Below, piece by piece: positions 1-8,066 of a stretch of 64,000 nucleotides of DNA. A program made the translations under genes and the position numbers. The stretch is from an uncultured Lachnospiraceae bacterium (GTDB lineage: Bacteria; Bacillota; Clostridia; Lachnospirales; Lachnospiraceae), in contig CAJUGG010000012.1 in NCBI GenBank assembly GCA_910585995.1, forward strand, positions 1 to 64,000, in the 5' to 3' direction. The notes beneath the pieces are model-generated. The model ran no database searches, was not told where the DNA came from, and was given only the letters and a program-made list of their open reading frames with translations. Positions within the stretch are counted from its first letter, which is position 1, and every line of letters starts with the position of its first letter.

Positions 1-79
1 CAAGACTAGAAAAAATCAAAGGCTGGAACAAAGCCATCCGTTACTCGTTTGGCTGGTCCAATCCCCAAGACAAAGAATA

Positions 80-108
80 AAGATAAGGCGAGTGTTAAGC
101 ACTCGCCC
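80..108 (-). terminator. Intrinsic terminator of the kinase-like gene
   Basis: GGCGAGTG at 87-94 and CACTCGCC at 100-107 form a perfect 8-bp stem. On the minus strand it is followed by a loose T-rich run. It lies 8 bases past the stop of the minus-strand gene ending at 116. Confidence 0.7.
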
Positions 109-115
109 ATTATTT

Positions 116-742
116 CTATATATATCCCTTTTGTCTTAGATAACATTTTATCACTTCTGCCGCTTCCTCTATCGTCATATTGCCTGTATGTAAGCAAATA
201 TCGTAATTTGCGGCAACGTCCCAGGTTTTCCCAGTGTAATAGCTATAATATTTTTTTCTCTGTTTATCCGTATCCCGAATCCTTTCCACTGCTACACTGC
301 GCTCTAGAGAAAAAGTCTTCATCATCCGCTGTACCTTGCTCTCAGAGTCTCCGCATACAAAAATCTTCACCACATGGTCGCAGTCCTTTAAGATATAGTC
401 TGCACAACGTCCAATTATCATACAAGTCTCATTCTCTGCCAACTCCCGTATAAGCTCCGACTGAAAGCGAAACAGATTATCCGGGGATACAATATCCTTT
501 CCAAGAGAAGGCTTTTGAACCTTGGGATTTAGGTCCTTGATAATCTTATAGAGCAGATTGTTGCCAGGACGTTCGTTGTTGACATGGAAAAATTCCTCCA
601 GCACACCACTTTTATCCGAGACCATACGGAAAATATCTTTGTCATAATAAGGAATCCCAAGCTCCTTTGATAAAAGTTCTGCAATATTGGTCGCACCAGC
701 ACCACATTCACGTCCAAAAGTAATCGTAAATTTTTTTGACAT
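116..742 (-). CDS. Cytidylate kinase-like family protein
   Basis: A P-loop kinase-like protein of about 208 residues. It opens with a beta strand and the glycine-rich loop GRECGAGATN (residues 8-17), followed by ELGIPYYDKDIF, the layout of the cytidylate-kinase-like family common in Clostridia. An arginine-rich lid (RDTDKQRKKYYSYYTG) lies near residue 160. The start chosen is the ATG at 742, because AAAGGGG lies 8 bases upstream; an in-frame TTG further up lacks a site. The family is usually annotated from Cmk similarity and its true substrate is unproven, so nucleotide phosphorylation is inference. It is transcribed divergently from htpG with its own promoter and terminator. Confidence 0.85.
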   Translation of the reverse strand: MSKKFTITFGRECGAGATNIAELLSKELGIPYYDKDIFRMVSDKSGVLEEFFHVNNERPGNNLLYKIIKDLNPKVQKPSLGKDIVSPDNLFRFQSELIRELAENETCMIIGRCADYILKDCDHVVKIFVCGDSESKVQRMMKTFSLERSVAVERIRDTDKQRKKYYSYYTGKTWDVAANYDICLHTGNMTIEEAAEVIKCYLRQKGYI

Positions 743-782
743 AAACACCACCCCTTTGTGCAATCATTATGATTTTTGTTTT

Positions 783-811
783 ATTGTACCATACTAGATG
801 GTCAAAATCAA
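783..811 (-). promoter_or_regulatory. Sigma-A promoter of the kinase-like gene
   Basis: On the minus strand TTGATT and TACAAT are separated by exactly 17 bases, with TGG immediately before the -10 (extended -10). It is placed about 40 bases upstream of the ATG at 742. Confidence 0.6.
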
Positions 812-838
812 CAAACGAAAAAAGAAGAAAAAATATTA

Positions 839-865
839 TTAGCACTCATTTGCATTGAGTGCTAA
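839..865. promoter_or_regulatory. CIRCE element (HrcA operator)
   Basis: TTAGCACTC at 839-847, nine spacer bases, then GAGTGCTAA at 857-865: a letter-perfect CIRCE inverted repeat. It sits just upstream of the htpG -35 hexamer, so HrcA repression of htpG is expected. The kinase-like promoter is about 30 bases away and could also be affected. Confidence 0.95.
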
Positions 866-872
866 AAAAATC

Positions 873-901
873 TTGACTTTTGGGACAAAGGGGATTATAT
901 T
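873..901 (+). promoter_or_regulatory. Sigma-A promoter of htpG
   Basis: TTGACT at 873-878 and TATATT at 896-901 with 17-base spacing, 7 bases downstream of the CIRCE element and about 45 bases before the htpG start. Confidence 0.6.
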
Positions 902-944
902 ACTATATAAAAATAAGAATATTTTAAAGAAAGGCAGTGTGAAT

Positions 945-3014
945 ATGAACGAGAAACATGGTAATCTTTCTATTAACAGCGACAATATTTTCCCAATTAT
1001 CAAGAAATGGCTTTATTCCGACCACGATATCTTCTTCCGTGAGCTGGTGTCCAATGGCTGCGATGCCATCACTAAGCTGAAAAAACTGGATATGATGGGA
1101 GAGTACACGCTTCCGGACAAATATAAACCACAGGTACAGATTCTGGTGAATCCAGATGAAAAGACATTGAAATTTATCGATAATGGATTGGGTATGACCG
1201 CAGAGGAAGTGGAAGAGTATATCAATCAGATCGCTTTCTCCGGCGCTACGGATTTTTTGGCGCAGTATAAGGACAAGACCAATGAAGATCAGATCATCGG
1301 ACATTTCGGACTTGGTTTTTATTCTGCGTTTATGGTGGCAGATGAGGTGCATATCGATACCCTTTCCTACAAAGAAGGCGCAGAGGCAGTACATTGGGAG
1401 TGCGACGGCGGTACAGAGTTCTCCATGGCAGCCGGCTCAAAAGATACAGTTGGTACAGAGATCACCTTATTTTTAAATGAAGAGAGCCTGGAGTTTGCCA
1501 ATGAGTATCGCGCCCGCGAAGTGATTTCCAAATACTGCTCGTTTATGCCTGTGGAGATTTTCCTGGATAAAGAGAATGCAGAGCAGGAGTATGAGACCAT
1601 CGATGAGAGCGAGTTGACCGAGGAAGATGTGGTGGTAGAGCGCATCCACGAAGAGGCAAAGACCGAAGAGATCGAAAACGAGGACGGCACCAAGGAAGTA
1701 AAAGAGATCTCGCCGGCCAAAGATAAGGTGAAGATCAACAAGCGTCCGGTCTCTCTAAGTGATACCACACCGCTTTGGACCAAACATCCCAACGAGTGCA
1801 GCGAGGAAGAGTACAAAGAATTTTACCGGAAAGTCTTTATGGATTACAAAGAGCCGCTGTTCTGGATTCATCTGAACATGGACTATCCATTTAACTTAAA
1901 AGGTATCCTGTATTTCCCGAAGATCAATATCCAGTATGAGTCCATCGAAGGTACAATCAAACTCTACAACAATCAGGTATTTATCGCGGACAATATCAAA
2001 GAGGTGATTCCGGAGTTCCTGCTGCTGTTAAAGGGCGTGATTGACTGCCCGGATCTGCCGCTGAATGTATCTAGAAGTGCTCTGCAAAATGATGGATTTG
2101 TGAAAAAAATATCAGACTATATTACCAAGAAAGTCTCAGACAAGTTAAGCGGCATGTGCAAGACCGACCGTGAGAATTATGAGAAATATTGGGATGATAT
2201 CAATCCGTTTATCAAGTTTGGCTGTATCAAGGATGAGAAATTCTGCGAGCGTATGATGGATTATGTGCTGTTTAAAGATATTGACGGCAAATATACCACG
2301 ATGAAAGAGTACCTTGGACCAGATGCAGAAGAAGAGAAAAAAGAAGAGACCGAAGAGCCACAGCAGACCGTAGAACCAGCAGAAGGGGAAGAGGCTGAAG
2401 AAAAAGAAGAGCCAAAGACCACGATCTACTATGTGACCGACGAGGTGCAGCAGAGCCAGTACATCAATATGTTCCGGGAGCAGAAGATGAACGCAGTGCT
2501 CTTAAAGCATGATATTGACAATCCGTTTATCAGCCATTTAGAGGCGAAGAACGAGAAAGTAAAATTCCAGCGTATCGATGCAGATGTGACCGATTCCATG
2601 AAAGAGGAGGTCTCGGAGGAAGAGTTAAAAGAGCAAAAGGATGCATTGACTGAGCTGTTCAGAAAGGCACTGAACAACGAGAAGTTGGAAGTGAAAGTGG
2701 AGAAACTGAAAAATGAACATGTCTCTTCGATGATCACACTCTCAGAGGAGAGCCGCCGGATGCAGGAGATGATGAAGATGTACAATATGTACGGAATGGA
2801 CCCGTCGATGTACGGCAGTTCCAATGTTCTGATTCTCAATGCTAACAATGCTTTAGTAAAATATCTGTTTGAGCATCCAGAGAGTGAGCATGCGAATATG
2901 CTGTGCGAGCAGCTCTATGATCTGGCTATGATCAGCCACGAGCCGCTCTCTCCGGAAGCAATGACCAAATTTGTCAGCAGAAGCAATGAGATTATGCTGC
3001 TTTTAACAAAGTAA
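945..3014 (+). CDS. htpG: Molecular chaperone HtpG (Hsp90)
   Basis: Hsp90-type ATP-dependent chaperone of about 689 residues. The N-terminal GHKL ATPase shows FFRELVSNGCDA, the ATP-binding DNGLGM and GHFGLGFYSAF. The middle domain follows (LWTKHPNECSEEEYKEFY, then SALQNDGFVKKISDYITKK). The C-terminal dimerisation domain ends with KYLFEHPES. A long acidic stretch rich in E and K around residues 460-490 lengthens it beyond the usual 620-650 residues of bacterial HtpG. The start is the ATG at 945 with AAAGG 10 bases upstream; the open frame extends further up but crosses the promoter. CIRCE control suggests heat-shock induction through HrcA. Confidence 0.97.
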   Translation: MNEKHGNLSINSDNIFPIIKKWLYSDHDIFFRELVSNGCDAITKLKKLDMMGEYTLPDKYKPQVQILVNPDEKTLKFIDNGLGMTAEEVEEYINQIAFSGATDFLAQYKDKTNEDQIIGHFGLGFYSAFMVADEVHIDTLSYKEGAEAVHWECDGGTEFSMAAGSKDTVGTEITLFLNEESLEFANEYRAREVISKYCSFMPVEIFLDKENAEQEYETIDESELTEEDVVVERIHEEAKTEEIENEDGTKEVKEISPAKDKVKINKRPVSLSDTTPLWTKHPNECSEEEYKEFYRKVFMDYKEPLFWIHLNMDYPFNLKGILYFPKINIQYESIEGTIKLYNNQVFIADNIKEVIPEFLLLLKGVIDCPDLPLNVSRSALQNDGFVKKISDYITKKVSDKLSGMCKTDRENYEKYWDDINPFIKFGCIKDEKFCERMMDYVLFKDIDGKYTTMKEYLGPDAEEEKKEETEEPQQTVEPAEGEEAEEKEEPKTTIYYVTDEVQQSQYINMFREQKMNAVLLKHDIDNPFISHLEAKNEKVKFQRIDADVTDSMKEEVSEEELKEQKDALTELFRKALNNEKLEVKVEKLKNEHVSSMITLSEESRRMQEMMKMYNMYGMDPSMYGSSNVLILNANNALVKYLFEHPESEHANMLCEQLYDLAMISHEPLSPEAMTKFVSRSNEIMLLLTK

Positions 3015-3019
3015 AAAAA

Positions 3020-3517
3020 TTATAAAAGTTCAAAAGGAATTTCCTGCTGGCGAAAATATTTCTGGACCATGTCATCCCAGGCGTGGTCCAGTTTTTTGTC
3101 TGGAGTAAAGACAGATAAGGAAGTGCCTGTGGTGCAGGTTAAGAGATGTCCGTCATAGCGCAGATTCAGAAGCAGTCCCCGCACCTGATCCGCAGTGAGG
3201 CCTAAGCCTGTCTGAGCAAGCAGTTTTTGTGTATTTGAAAAAGAGAGCTGAAAGGTAATACGAAAAGACAGTGGTGTCTTTTTTCCTTTGATCAGTGTCA
3301 GACAAAAAGGACGGATCTCGGCCCACAGAGACAACATGCGTTCTCCTAATAATTCTTGTTCTTCCTGGGTATAATAGGATTTTTGGAGAGTGCCGTCTAT
3401 ATGGAAAGTATTGAATGTGGTGATGGAGGCTTCCAGGAAAAGGAAGCGGTCAAAAGTCTCTGTAAGGAGAAGTTTGTGCATAAAAGTTTTGATGTCAGCA
3501 AATTGTAGTGCGATCAT
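3020..3517 (-). CDS. DUF5721-like conserved protein
   Basis: A 165-residue protein starting MIALQFADIKTFM, resembling the DUF5721 family of uncharacterised Lachnospiraceae proteins. It has no signal peptide or membrane segment. The start at 3517 is chosen because AAGAGG lies just upstream; the open frame runs further without a ribosome site. It converges on htpG with only five bases between the two stop codons and no visible terminator. Function unknown. Confidence 0.65.
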   Translation of the reverse strand: MIALQFADIKTFMHKLLLTETFDRFLFLEASITTFNTFHIDGTLQKSYYTQEEQELLGERMLSLWAEIRPFCLTLIKGKKTPLSFRITFQLSFSNTQKLLAQTGLGLTADQVRGLLLNLRYDGHLLTCTTGTSLSVFTPDKKLDHAWDDMVQKYFRQQEIPFELL

Positions 3518-3693
3518 AAGATACCTCTTTTCTATCAGTGATAACGTTGTATTGTTTTTATTATAGAAGAAACAGATGGAAAATACCAGGAGAAAATTTC
3601 GTGACGCTTGCATATCGTGTGGTGTTATGGTAAGATAATATAGTAATGAAAACTAGATCATGGCAGAACAGGATATCAGCGCTGTGACAGCGT

Positions 3694-3738
3694 AGATCAG
3701 ATAGATCAGATAGATCAGATAGATCAGATAGATCAGAG
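3694..3738. repeat. 9-bp tandem repeat upstream of degV
   Basis: Four exact copies of AGATCAGAT followed by a fifth ending in G, head to tail. It lies in the leader of the DegV gene, ending 17 bases before its start, and is not part of any plausible gene. Confidence 0.9.
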
Positions 3739-3755
3739 ACAGGATGGTAGGGATT

Positions 3756-4595
3756 ATGAGTTATAGGATTGTGGTGGACAGTTGTGGGGAATTTACAGAG
3801 AAGATGAAGAGCGACCCCCATTTTGTACATGCAGCACTTCGGCTTCAGCTCGATGGAGAGGAAGTGATGGATGACGAGACATTTGACAGACTGGATTTTT
3901 TAAAGAAGATGAAGGCAAGTCCCAATTGCCCCAAGTCCAGCTGCCCGTCGCCGGAAGTATATCGGGAAGCATATGACTGTGGGGCGGATCATCTGTATGC
4001 GGTGACGCTGTCAGCGGAGTTAAGCGGGTCTTATAACAGCGCAGAGCTTGGAAAGAAATTATATCTGGAAGATCATCCGGAAGGAAAAGTACATGTATTT
4101 AATTCTTGTTCGGCTTCCATCGGGGAGACCCGGATCGCCCAGCGGATTCAGGAGTGTGAAGAGGCCGGGATGGAATTTGAAAAAGTGGTGGAGACTGTGG
4201 AGAAATTTATCCTGGGGATGCATACGTATTTTGTGCTGGAGACCTTGGACAATCTGCGTAAAAATGGAAGGCTGAGCGCGGTGAAGGCATTTGTGGCGTC
4301 CGCTTTGAATATTAAGCCTGTGATGGGGGCGACAGATCAAGGCGTCATTATCCAGTTAGGGCAGGCAAGAGGGATGCAAAAGGCGCTTCGTCAGATGATA
4401 GAGACCATGGCAGCAGAGGTGAAGCATCCAGAAGAAAGAGTATTGGGAATCGCACACTGCAATAACCGGGAACGGGCAGAGTATGTCAAAGAAGAAGTAA
4501 AGAAATTGTTGAATTTCAAAGATATCATCATCTTGGAGACCGGAGGTATCAGTACCCTCTATGCGGCCCAGGGCGGGATTATTATGATTGCATAG
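3756..4595 (+). CDS. DegV family fatty-acid-binding protein
   Basis: A 279-residue DegV protein. It opens MSYRIVVDSCGEF, has SSCPSPEVYREAY and the LSAELSGSYNSA segment that cradles a fatty acid head group, then LDNLRKNGRLS and a C-terminal lobe ending GGIIMIA. DegV (FakB-like) proteins bind fatty acids and, where a FakA kinase exists, present them for phosphorylation; no FakA is seen here. The ATG at 3756 is preferred because AGGATGG lies 8 bases upstream and the family starts this way; an ATG at 3744 is possible. The 9-bp tandem repeat lies just upstream. Confidence 0.9.
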   Translation: MSYRIVVDSCGEFTEKMKSDPHFVHAALRLQLDGEEVMDDETFDRLDFLKKMKASPNCPKSSCPSPEVYREAYDCGADHLYAVTLSAELSGSYNSAELGKKLYLEDHPEGKVHVFNSCSASIGETRIAQRIQECEEAGMEFEKVVETVEKFILGMHTYFVLETLDNLRKNGRLSAVKAFVASALNIKPVMGATDQGVIIQLGQARGMQKALRQMIETMAAEVKHPEERVLGIAHCNNRERAEYVKEEVKKLLNFKDIIILETGGISTLYAAQGGIIMIA

Positions 4596-4668
4596 GCATC
4601 GGCAGAAAAAGAGTGAAAAAATCAAAAAGTTGTGGTATACTTGTCCTTGATGAAAGGAGTGCGAGAAG

Positions 4669-4908
4669 ATGAGCCAAGAGAAAGTGGATCGCTATAAAGA
4701 GCAAAAGAGGAACCGCAAAGCCATACAGGCAAGAAAAAAGAGAAATTCCCTGATTGCCAAAGGCTGTGCCGGGCTGGTGGCATTAGCACTGGTTGGATGG
4801 CTTGGATATTCTGCATGGGATATCTACGAGACAAAGCAAAACAGCGGCCCCGTGACAGCAGATATTACCGCGCTGAACGATTACACAGCCGGGCTAAGCG
4901 CAGAATAG
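4669..4908 (+). CDS. Small single-pass membrane protein
   Basis: A 79-residue protein. A highly basic N-terminus (residues 5-28, many K and R) precedes one hydrophobic segment, ALALVGWLGYSAWDIY, around residues 36-52. A short acidic tail probably lies outside the cell by the positive-inside rule. GGAG lies upstream of the ATG. Not recognised; function unknown. Confidence 0.65.
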   Translation: MSQEKVDRYKEQKRNRKAIQARKKRNSLIAKGCAGLVALALVGWLGYSAWDIYETKQNSGPVTADITALNDYTAGLSAE

Positions 4909-4930
4909 ATGCCAGAATATTCATAGTGTT

Positions 4931-4973
4931 AAAACACTGCACGAAGAATGTACTTTTCGTGCAGTGTTTTTTG
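4931..4973. terminator. Bidirectional terminator
   Basis: AAAACACTGCACGAA pairs with TTCGTGCAGTGTTTT; A-runs on one side and T-runs on the other serve both converging genes (small membrane protein and argG). Confidence 0.9.
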
Positions 4974-4981
4974 TATATCCA

Positions 4982-6205
4982 TTATGCGTTTTTCTCTGCC
5001 TCCGCCATCTTCATTGCACGCACTTTCAGAGGAAGTCCGAACAGGGTGATGAAGCCGCTGGCGTCGTGGTGGTCGTAGAGGTCGCCGGTGGTGAAGGAGG
5101 CGAGGGACTCGCTGTAGAGGCTGTAGGGAGAGGTGGTTCCCGCTTTAATGATATTGCCTTTGTAAAGCTTGAACTTGACTTCTCCGGTTACGTATTCCTG
5201 GGTGCTGGTCACAAAGGCCTGTACGGCTTCGCGAAGAGGCGTGAACCATTTGCCTTCATAGACGATCTGTGCCATCTTGTTACCTAAGTCTTTTTTGGTC
5301 TCCATGGTGGCGCGGTCTAAAACTAATTCTTCTAATTGATCGTGTGCTTCCATCAGGATGGTGCCGCCGGGAGTCTCATAGACGCCACGGGATTTCATGC
5401 CAACCACACGGTTTTCTACGATATCGACGATGCCGATGCCGTGTTTGCCACCCAATTCGTTTAATTTGCGGATGATATCTGCTACTTTCATCTGCTCTCC
5501 ATTGATGGAAGTTGGGATGCCCTTTTCAAAGGTCATCGTGACATATTCGCCTTCTTCCGGAGCTTTTTCCGGTGTGACGCCAAGGACTAGCATATGCTCA
5601 TAATTCGGCTCGCTTGCGGGGTCTTCAAGCTCCAAGCCTTCATGGCTGATATGCCACAGGTTGCGGTCACGGCTGTAGCTGTGGCTGTGGTCAAAGGGGA
5701 GATCGATGCCATGCTGTTTGCAGTAGGCGATCTCATCTTCTCTGGACTGCATGGTCCAGACATCTGTCATCCGCCATGGAGCGATGATCTTAAGATCTGG
5801 AGCCAAGGCTTTGATTCCCAGTTCAAAACGGATCTGGTCATTGCCTTTTCCGGTAGCGCCATGGCAGATAGCAGAAGCGCCTTCTTTTCTGGCGATCTCC
5901 ACTAAGCGTTTGGCGATGACCGGGCGGGCCATGGAAGTTCCTAAGAGGTATTTATGCTCGTAGACTGCACCGGCCTGTACGCAGGGCATGATGTATTCTT
6001 CTGCAAATTCGTCCACGATGTCTTCGATGTAGAGTTTGGCTGCACCAGAGAGTTTGGCGCGCTCTTCTAAGCCGTCGAGTTCTTCACCCTGGCCGCAGTC
6101 GATGCAGCAGCAGATGACTTCATAGCCAAAATTTTCTTTGAGCCATGGGATAATGGCTGTCGTGTCCAGTCCGCCGGAATAGGCGAGGATTACTTTTTCT
6201 TTCAT
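4982..6205 (-). CDS. argG: Argininosuccinate synthase
   Basis: ATP-dependent condensation of citrulline and aspartate to argininosuccinate, the penultimate step of arginine synthesis. The 407-residue protein has the N-type PP-loop AYSGGLDTT (residues 8-16), GTSMARPVIAK, the GATGKGNDQIRFE substrate-binding segment and MKSRGVYETPGG. GGAGGA lies upstream of the ATG. It is transcribed away from argC with its own promoter. argH is not adjacent, so the last step must be encoded elsewhere. Confidence 0.97.
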   Translation of the reverse strand: MKEKVILAYSGGLDTTAIIPWLKENFGYEVICCCIDCGQGEELDGLEERAKLSGAAKLYIEDIVDEFAEEYIMPCVQAGAVYEHKYLLGTSMARPVIAKRLVEIARKEGASAICHGATGKGNDQIRFELGIKALAPDLKIIAPWRMTDVWTMQSREDEIAYCKQHGIDLPFDHSHSYSRDRNLWHISHEGLELEDPASEPNYEHMLVLGVTPEKAPEEGEYVTMTFEKGIPTSINGEQMKVADIIRKLNELGGKHGIGIVDIVENRVVGMKSRGVYETPGGTILMEAHDQLEELVLDRATMETKKDLGNKMAQIVYEGKWFTPLREAVQAFVTSTQEYVTGEVKFKLYKGNIIKAGTTSPYSLYSESLASFTTGDLYDHHDASGFITLFGLPLKVRAMKMAEAEKNA

Positions 6206-6258
6206 GTGTTCATTCCTCCATCTGTATGTATCAATGTTAGTATTTTTAACTGGATACT

Positions 6259-6287
6259 ACTATACAACAACTTGAGCGGGATTGCAA
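6259..6287 (-). promoter_or_regulatory. argG promoter
   Basis: On the minus strand TTGCAA and TATAGT with a 17-base spacer, about 55 bases before the argG start. Confidence 0.6.
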
Positions 6288-6329
6288 GTGATAAAATATA
6301 CATATTTTTTGTATTTTTATAAAAATATA

Positions 6330-6363
6330 TTGCATAATTTACGATAATATGTATAATTATGCA
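6330..6363 (+). promoter_or_regulatory. argC promoter overlapped by ARG-box-like inverted repeat
   Basis: TTGCAT at 6330-6335 and TATAAT at 6353-6358 with 17-base spacing point toward argC. The inverted repeat TGCATAATT (6331-6339) and AATTATGCA (6355-6363) covers both hexamers. It resembles the AT-rich TGnATnnnnATnCA sites of ArgR/AhrC regulators, so arginine repression is likely but inferred. The 345-base gap between argG and argC holds this site, the argG promoter and a second candidate promoter, with no gene seen. Confidence 0.55.
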
Positions 6364-6449
6364 GTATAGTGTGGAGGGAGACATGATCATAAGGCTGAAT
6401 CTGTGAGCAGTAATACTCCTTCATTTTATGATATGAGGAAAAAGAAGGG

Positions 6450-6478
6450 TTGCGAGAGCAGGGGTTTTGGTATATGAT
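6450..6478 (+). promoter_or_regulatory. Second candidate argC promoter
   Basis: TTGCGA at 6450-6455 and TATGAT at 6473-6478 with 17-base spacing, about 65 bases before the argC start. The -35 is weaker than at the upstream site. Confidence 0.4.
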
Positions 6479-6550
6479 AGGAAACGATTATTTTTGCTGG
6501 GGCGAAATGAGGACAGATGCGGAACTTAGATAAGAAATGAGGTAGAGGAT

Positions 6551-7591
6551 ATGATAAAGGCAGGAATTATTGGAGCGACAGGATATGCAGGAGCGGAGTT
6601 GGTGAGGCTTTTGCTGGGACATCGGGAAGCGGAGATTGTATGGTATGGCTCCAGAAGCTATGTAGATCAGAGTTATGCCAAGGTCTATCAGAATATGTTT
6701 CAACTGGTGGATGCTGTTTGCATGGATGATAATATGGAAGAGATGGCCTCTAAAGTGGATGTGATCTTTACGGCAACGCCGCAGGGCTTATGTGCTTCTT
6801 TGGTAAAGGAAGAGATCTTACAGAATGTAAAGATCGTGGATCTAAGTGCAGATTTTCGGATTAAAGATGTGGCGGTTTATGAGAAATGGTATGGGATCGA
6901 ACACAAGGCGCCGCAGTTTATCAAAGAAGCAGTCTATGGACTCTGTGAAATCAACCGAGAAAAGATAAAAAAGGCAAGACTGATCGCCAATCCGGGATGT
7001 TATCCCACTTGTAGTTTTCTGTCGGTCTATCCGCTGGTAAAAGAAGGACTGATTGATCCGAATACTTTGATTGTGGATGCAAAATCGGGAACTTCCGGGG
7101 CAGGACGGGGAGCAAAAGTGGATAATCTGTTTTGTGAGGTCAATGAAAATATCAAAGCATACGGAGTGGCCGCTCACCGCCATACGCCGGAGATCGAGGA
7201 GCAGTTAAGTCTGGCGGCAGGAAAGCCGGTGCTGATTAATTTTACACCCCATCTGGTGCCTATGCAGAGAGGTATTTTGGTAACAGCATATGCGTCTCTT
7301 TTAAAAGATGTGTCCTATGAGGAAGTAAAGGCGGTCTATGATCAATATTATCAGAATGAATATTTTGTTCGGGTGCTGGAAAAAGATGTGTGCCCGCAGA
7401 CTCGCTGGGTGGAAGGAAGCAATTTTGTGGATGTGAATGTGAAGATTGATCCTAGGACAAAGAGAGTGATTATGATGGGTGCGATGGACAACCTGGTAAA
7501 AGGTGCAGCCGGACAGGCCGTACAGAATATGAATCTGATGTTTGGGCTGGATGAGGCAGAAGGACTTCGGATGGCGCCACTGTTTCCGTAA
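6551..7591 (+). CDS. argC: N-acetyl-gamma-glutamyl-phosphate reductase
   Basis: NADPH-dependent reduction of N-acetylglutamyl phosphate to the semialdehyde, the third step of ornithine synthesis. The 346-residue protein has an N-terminal Rossmann motif GIIGATGYAGAELVRLL, FTATPQG, DLSADFR and the catalytic cysteine in NPGCYPT (near residue 150). AHRHTPEIEEQL follows, typical of the longer (type 1) ArgC. GAGG lies just upstream. It leads an argC-GNAT-argJ gene run. Confidence 0.96.
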   Translation: MIKAGIIGATGYAGAELVRLLLGHREAEIVWYGSRSYVDQSYAKVYQNMFQLVDAVCMDDNMEEMASKVDVIFTATPQGLCASLVKEEILQNVKIVDLSADFRIKDVAVYEKWYGIEHKAPQFIKEAVYGLCEINREKIKKARLIANPGCYPTCSFLSVYPLVKEGLIDPNTLIVDAKSGTSGAGRGAKVDNLFCEVNENIKAYGVAAHRHTPEIEEQLSLAAGKPVLINFTPHLVPMQRGILVTAYASLLKDVSYEEVKAVYDQYYQNEYFVRVLEKDVCPQTRWVEGSNFVDVNVKIDPRTKRVIMMGAMDNLVKGAAGQAVQNMNLMFGLDEAEGLRMAPLFP

Positions 7592-7607
7592 AAAGGAGTG
7601 AGAACGG

Positions 7608-8066
7608 ATGGATATTCGGGTAATGCGGATTGAGGACTATGAGAAAGTCTTTGGTCTCTGGAAGACAATTAAGGGATTTGGCATACGAAGCATGGATGAT
7701 TCCAGAGAAGGAATTGCAAGGTTTCTCAGGAGAAATCCCACCACCAGCATTACGGCTTGGGAGGGAAAGCTCTTGGTAGGAGCGATTCTCTGCGGGCATG
7801 ATGGGAGACGCGGATGTCTGTATCATGTCTGTGTGCGAAAGGGATACCGACGCAAAGGAGTGGGAAAAGCGATGGTAGTTGCCTGTATGGAGGCACTGCG
7901 GGCAGAAGAGATCAATAAAGTCAGCCTGATTGCCTTTACTAAAAATGACATCGGCAATGCCTTTTGGAATAAGATTGGCTGGACCAAACGTGAAGACTTG
8001 AATTATTATGATTTCACATTGAATGAAGCAAATATAACAGCATTTATTGAGGAGGATGAAGGATGA
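7608..8066 (+). CDS. GNAT N-acetyltransferase inside the arginine operon
   Basis: A 152-residue GNAT protein. The acetyl-CoA binding motif is RKGYRRKGVGKAMV (near residues 81-94), followed by FTKNDIGNAFWNKIGW. It lies 17 bases after argC with AAAGGAG upstream, and its stop overlaps the argJ start by four bases (ATGA), which suggests translational coupling. The position suggests a role in acetyl-cycle arginine synthesis, for example acetylating glutamate to prime the cycle as short ArgA-type enzymes do, but the sequence does not prove the substrate. Confidence 0.85.
   Translation: MDIRVMRIEDYEKVFGLWKTIKGFGIRSMDDSREGIARFLRRNPTTSITAWEGKLLVGAILCGHDGRRGCLYHVCVRKGYRRKGVGKAMVVACMEALRAEEINKVSLIAFTKNDIGNAFWNKIGWTKREDLNYYDFTLNEANITAFIEEDEG

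Noticed and set aside
3694..3738. CRISPR or iteron array
   Set aside because: The unit is only nine bases, head to tail with no spacers.
6382..6405. Arginine leader peptide before argC
   Set aside because: The seven-codon frame has a single arginine and no attenuator hairpin was found downstream.
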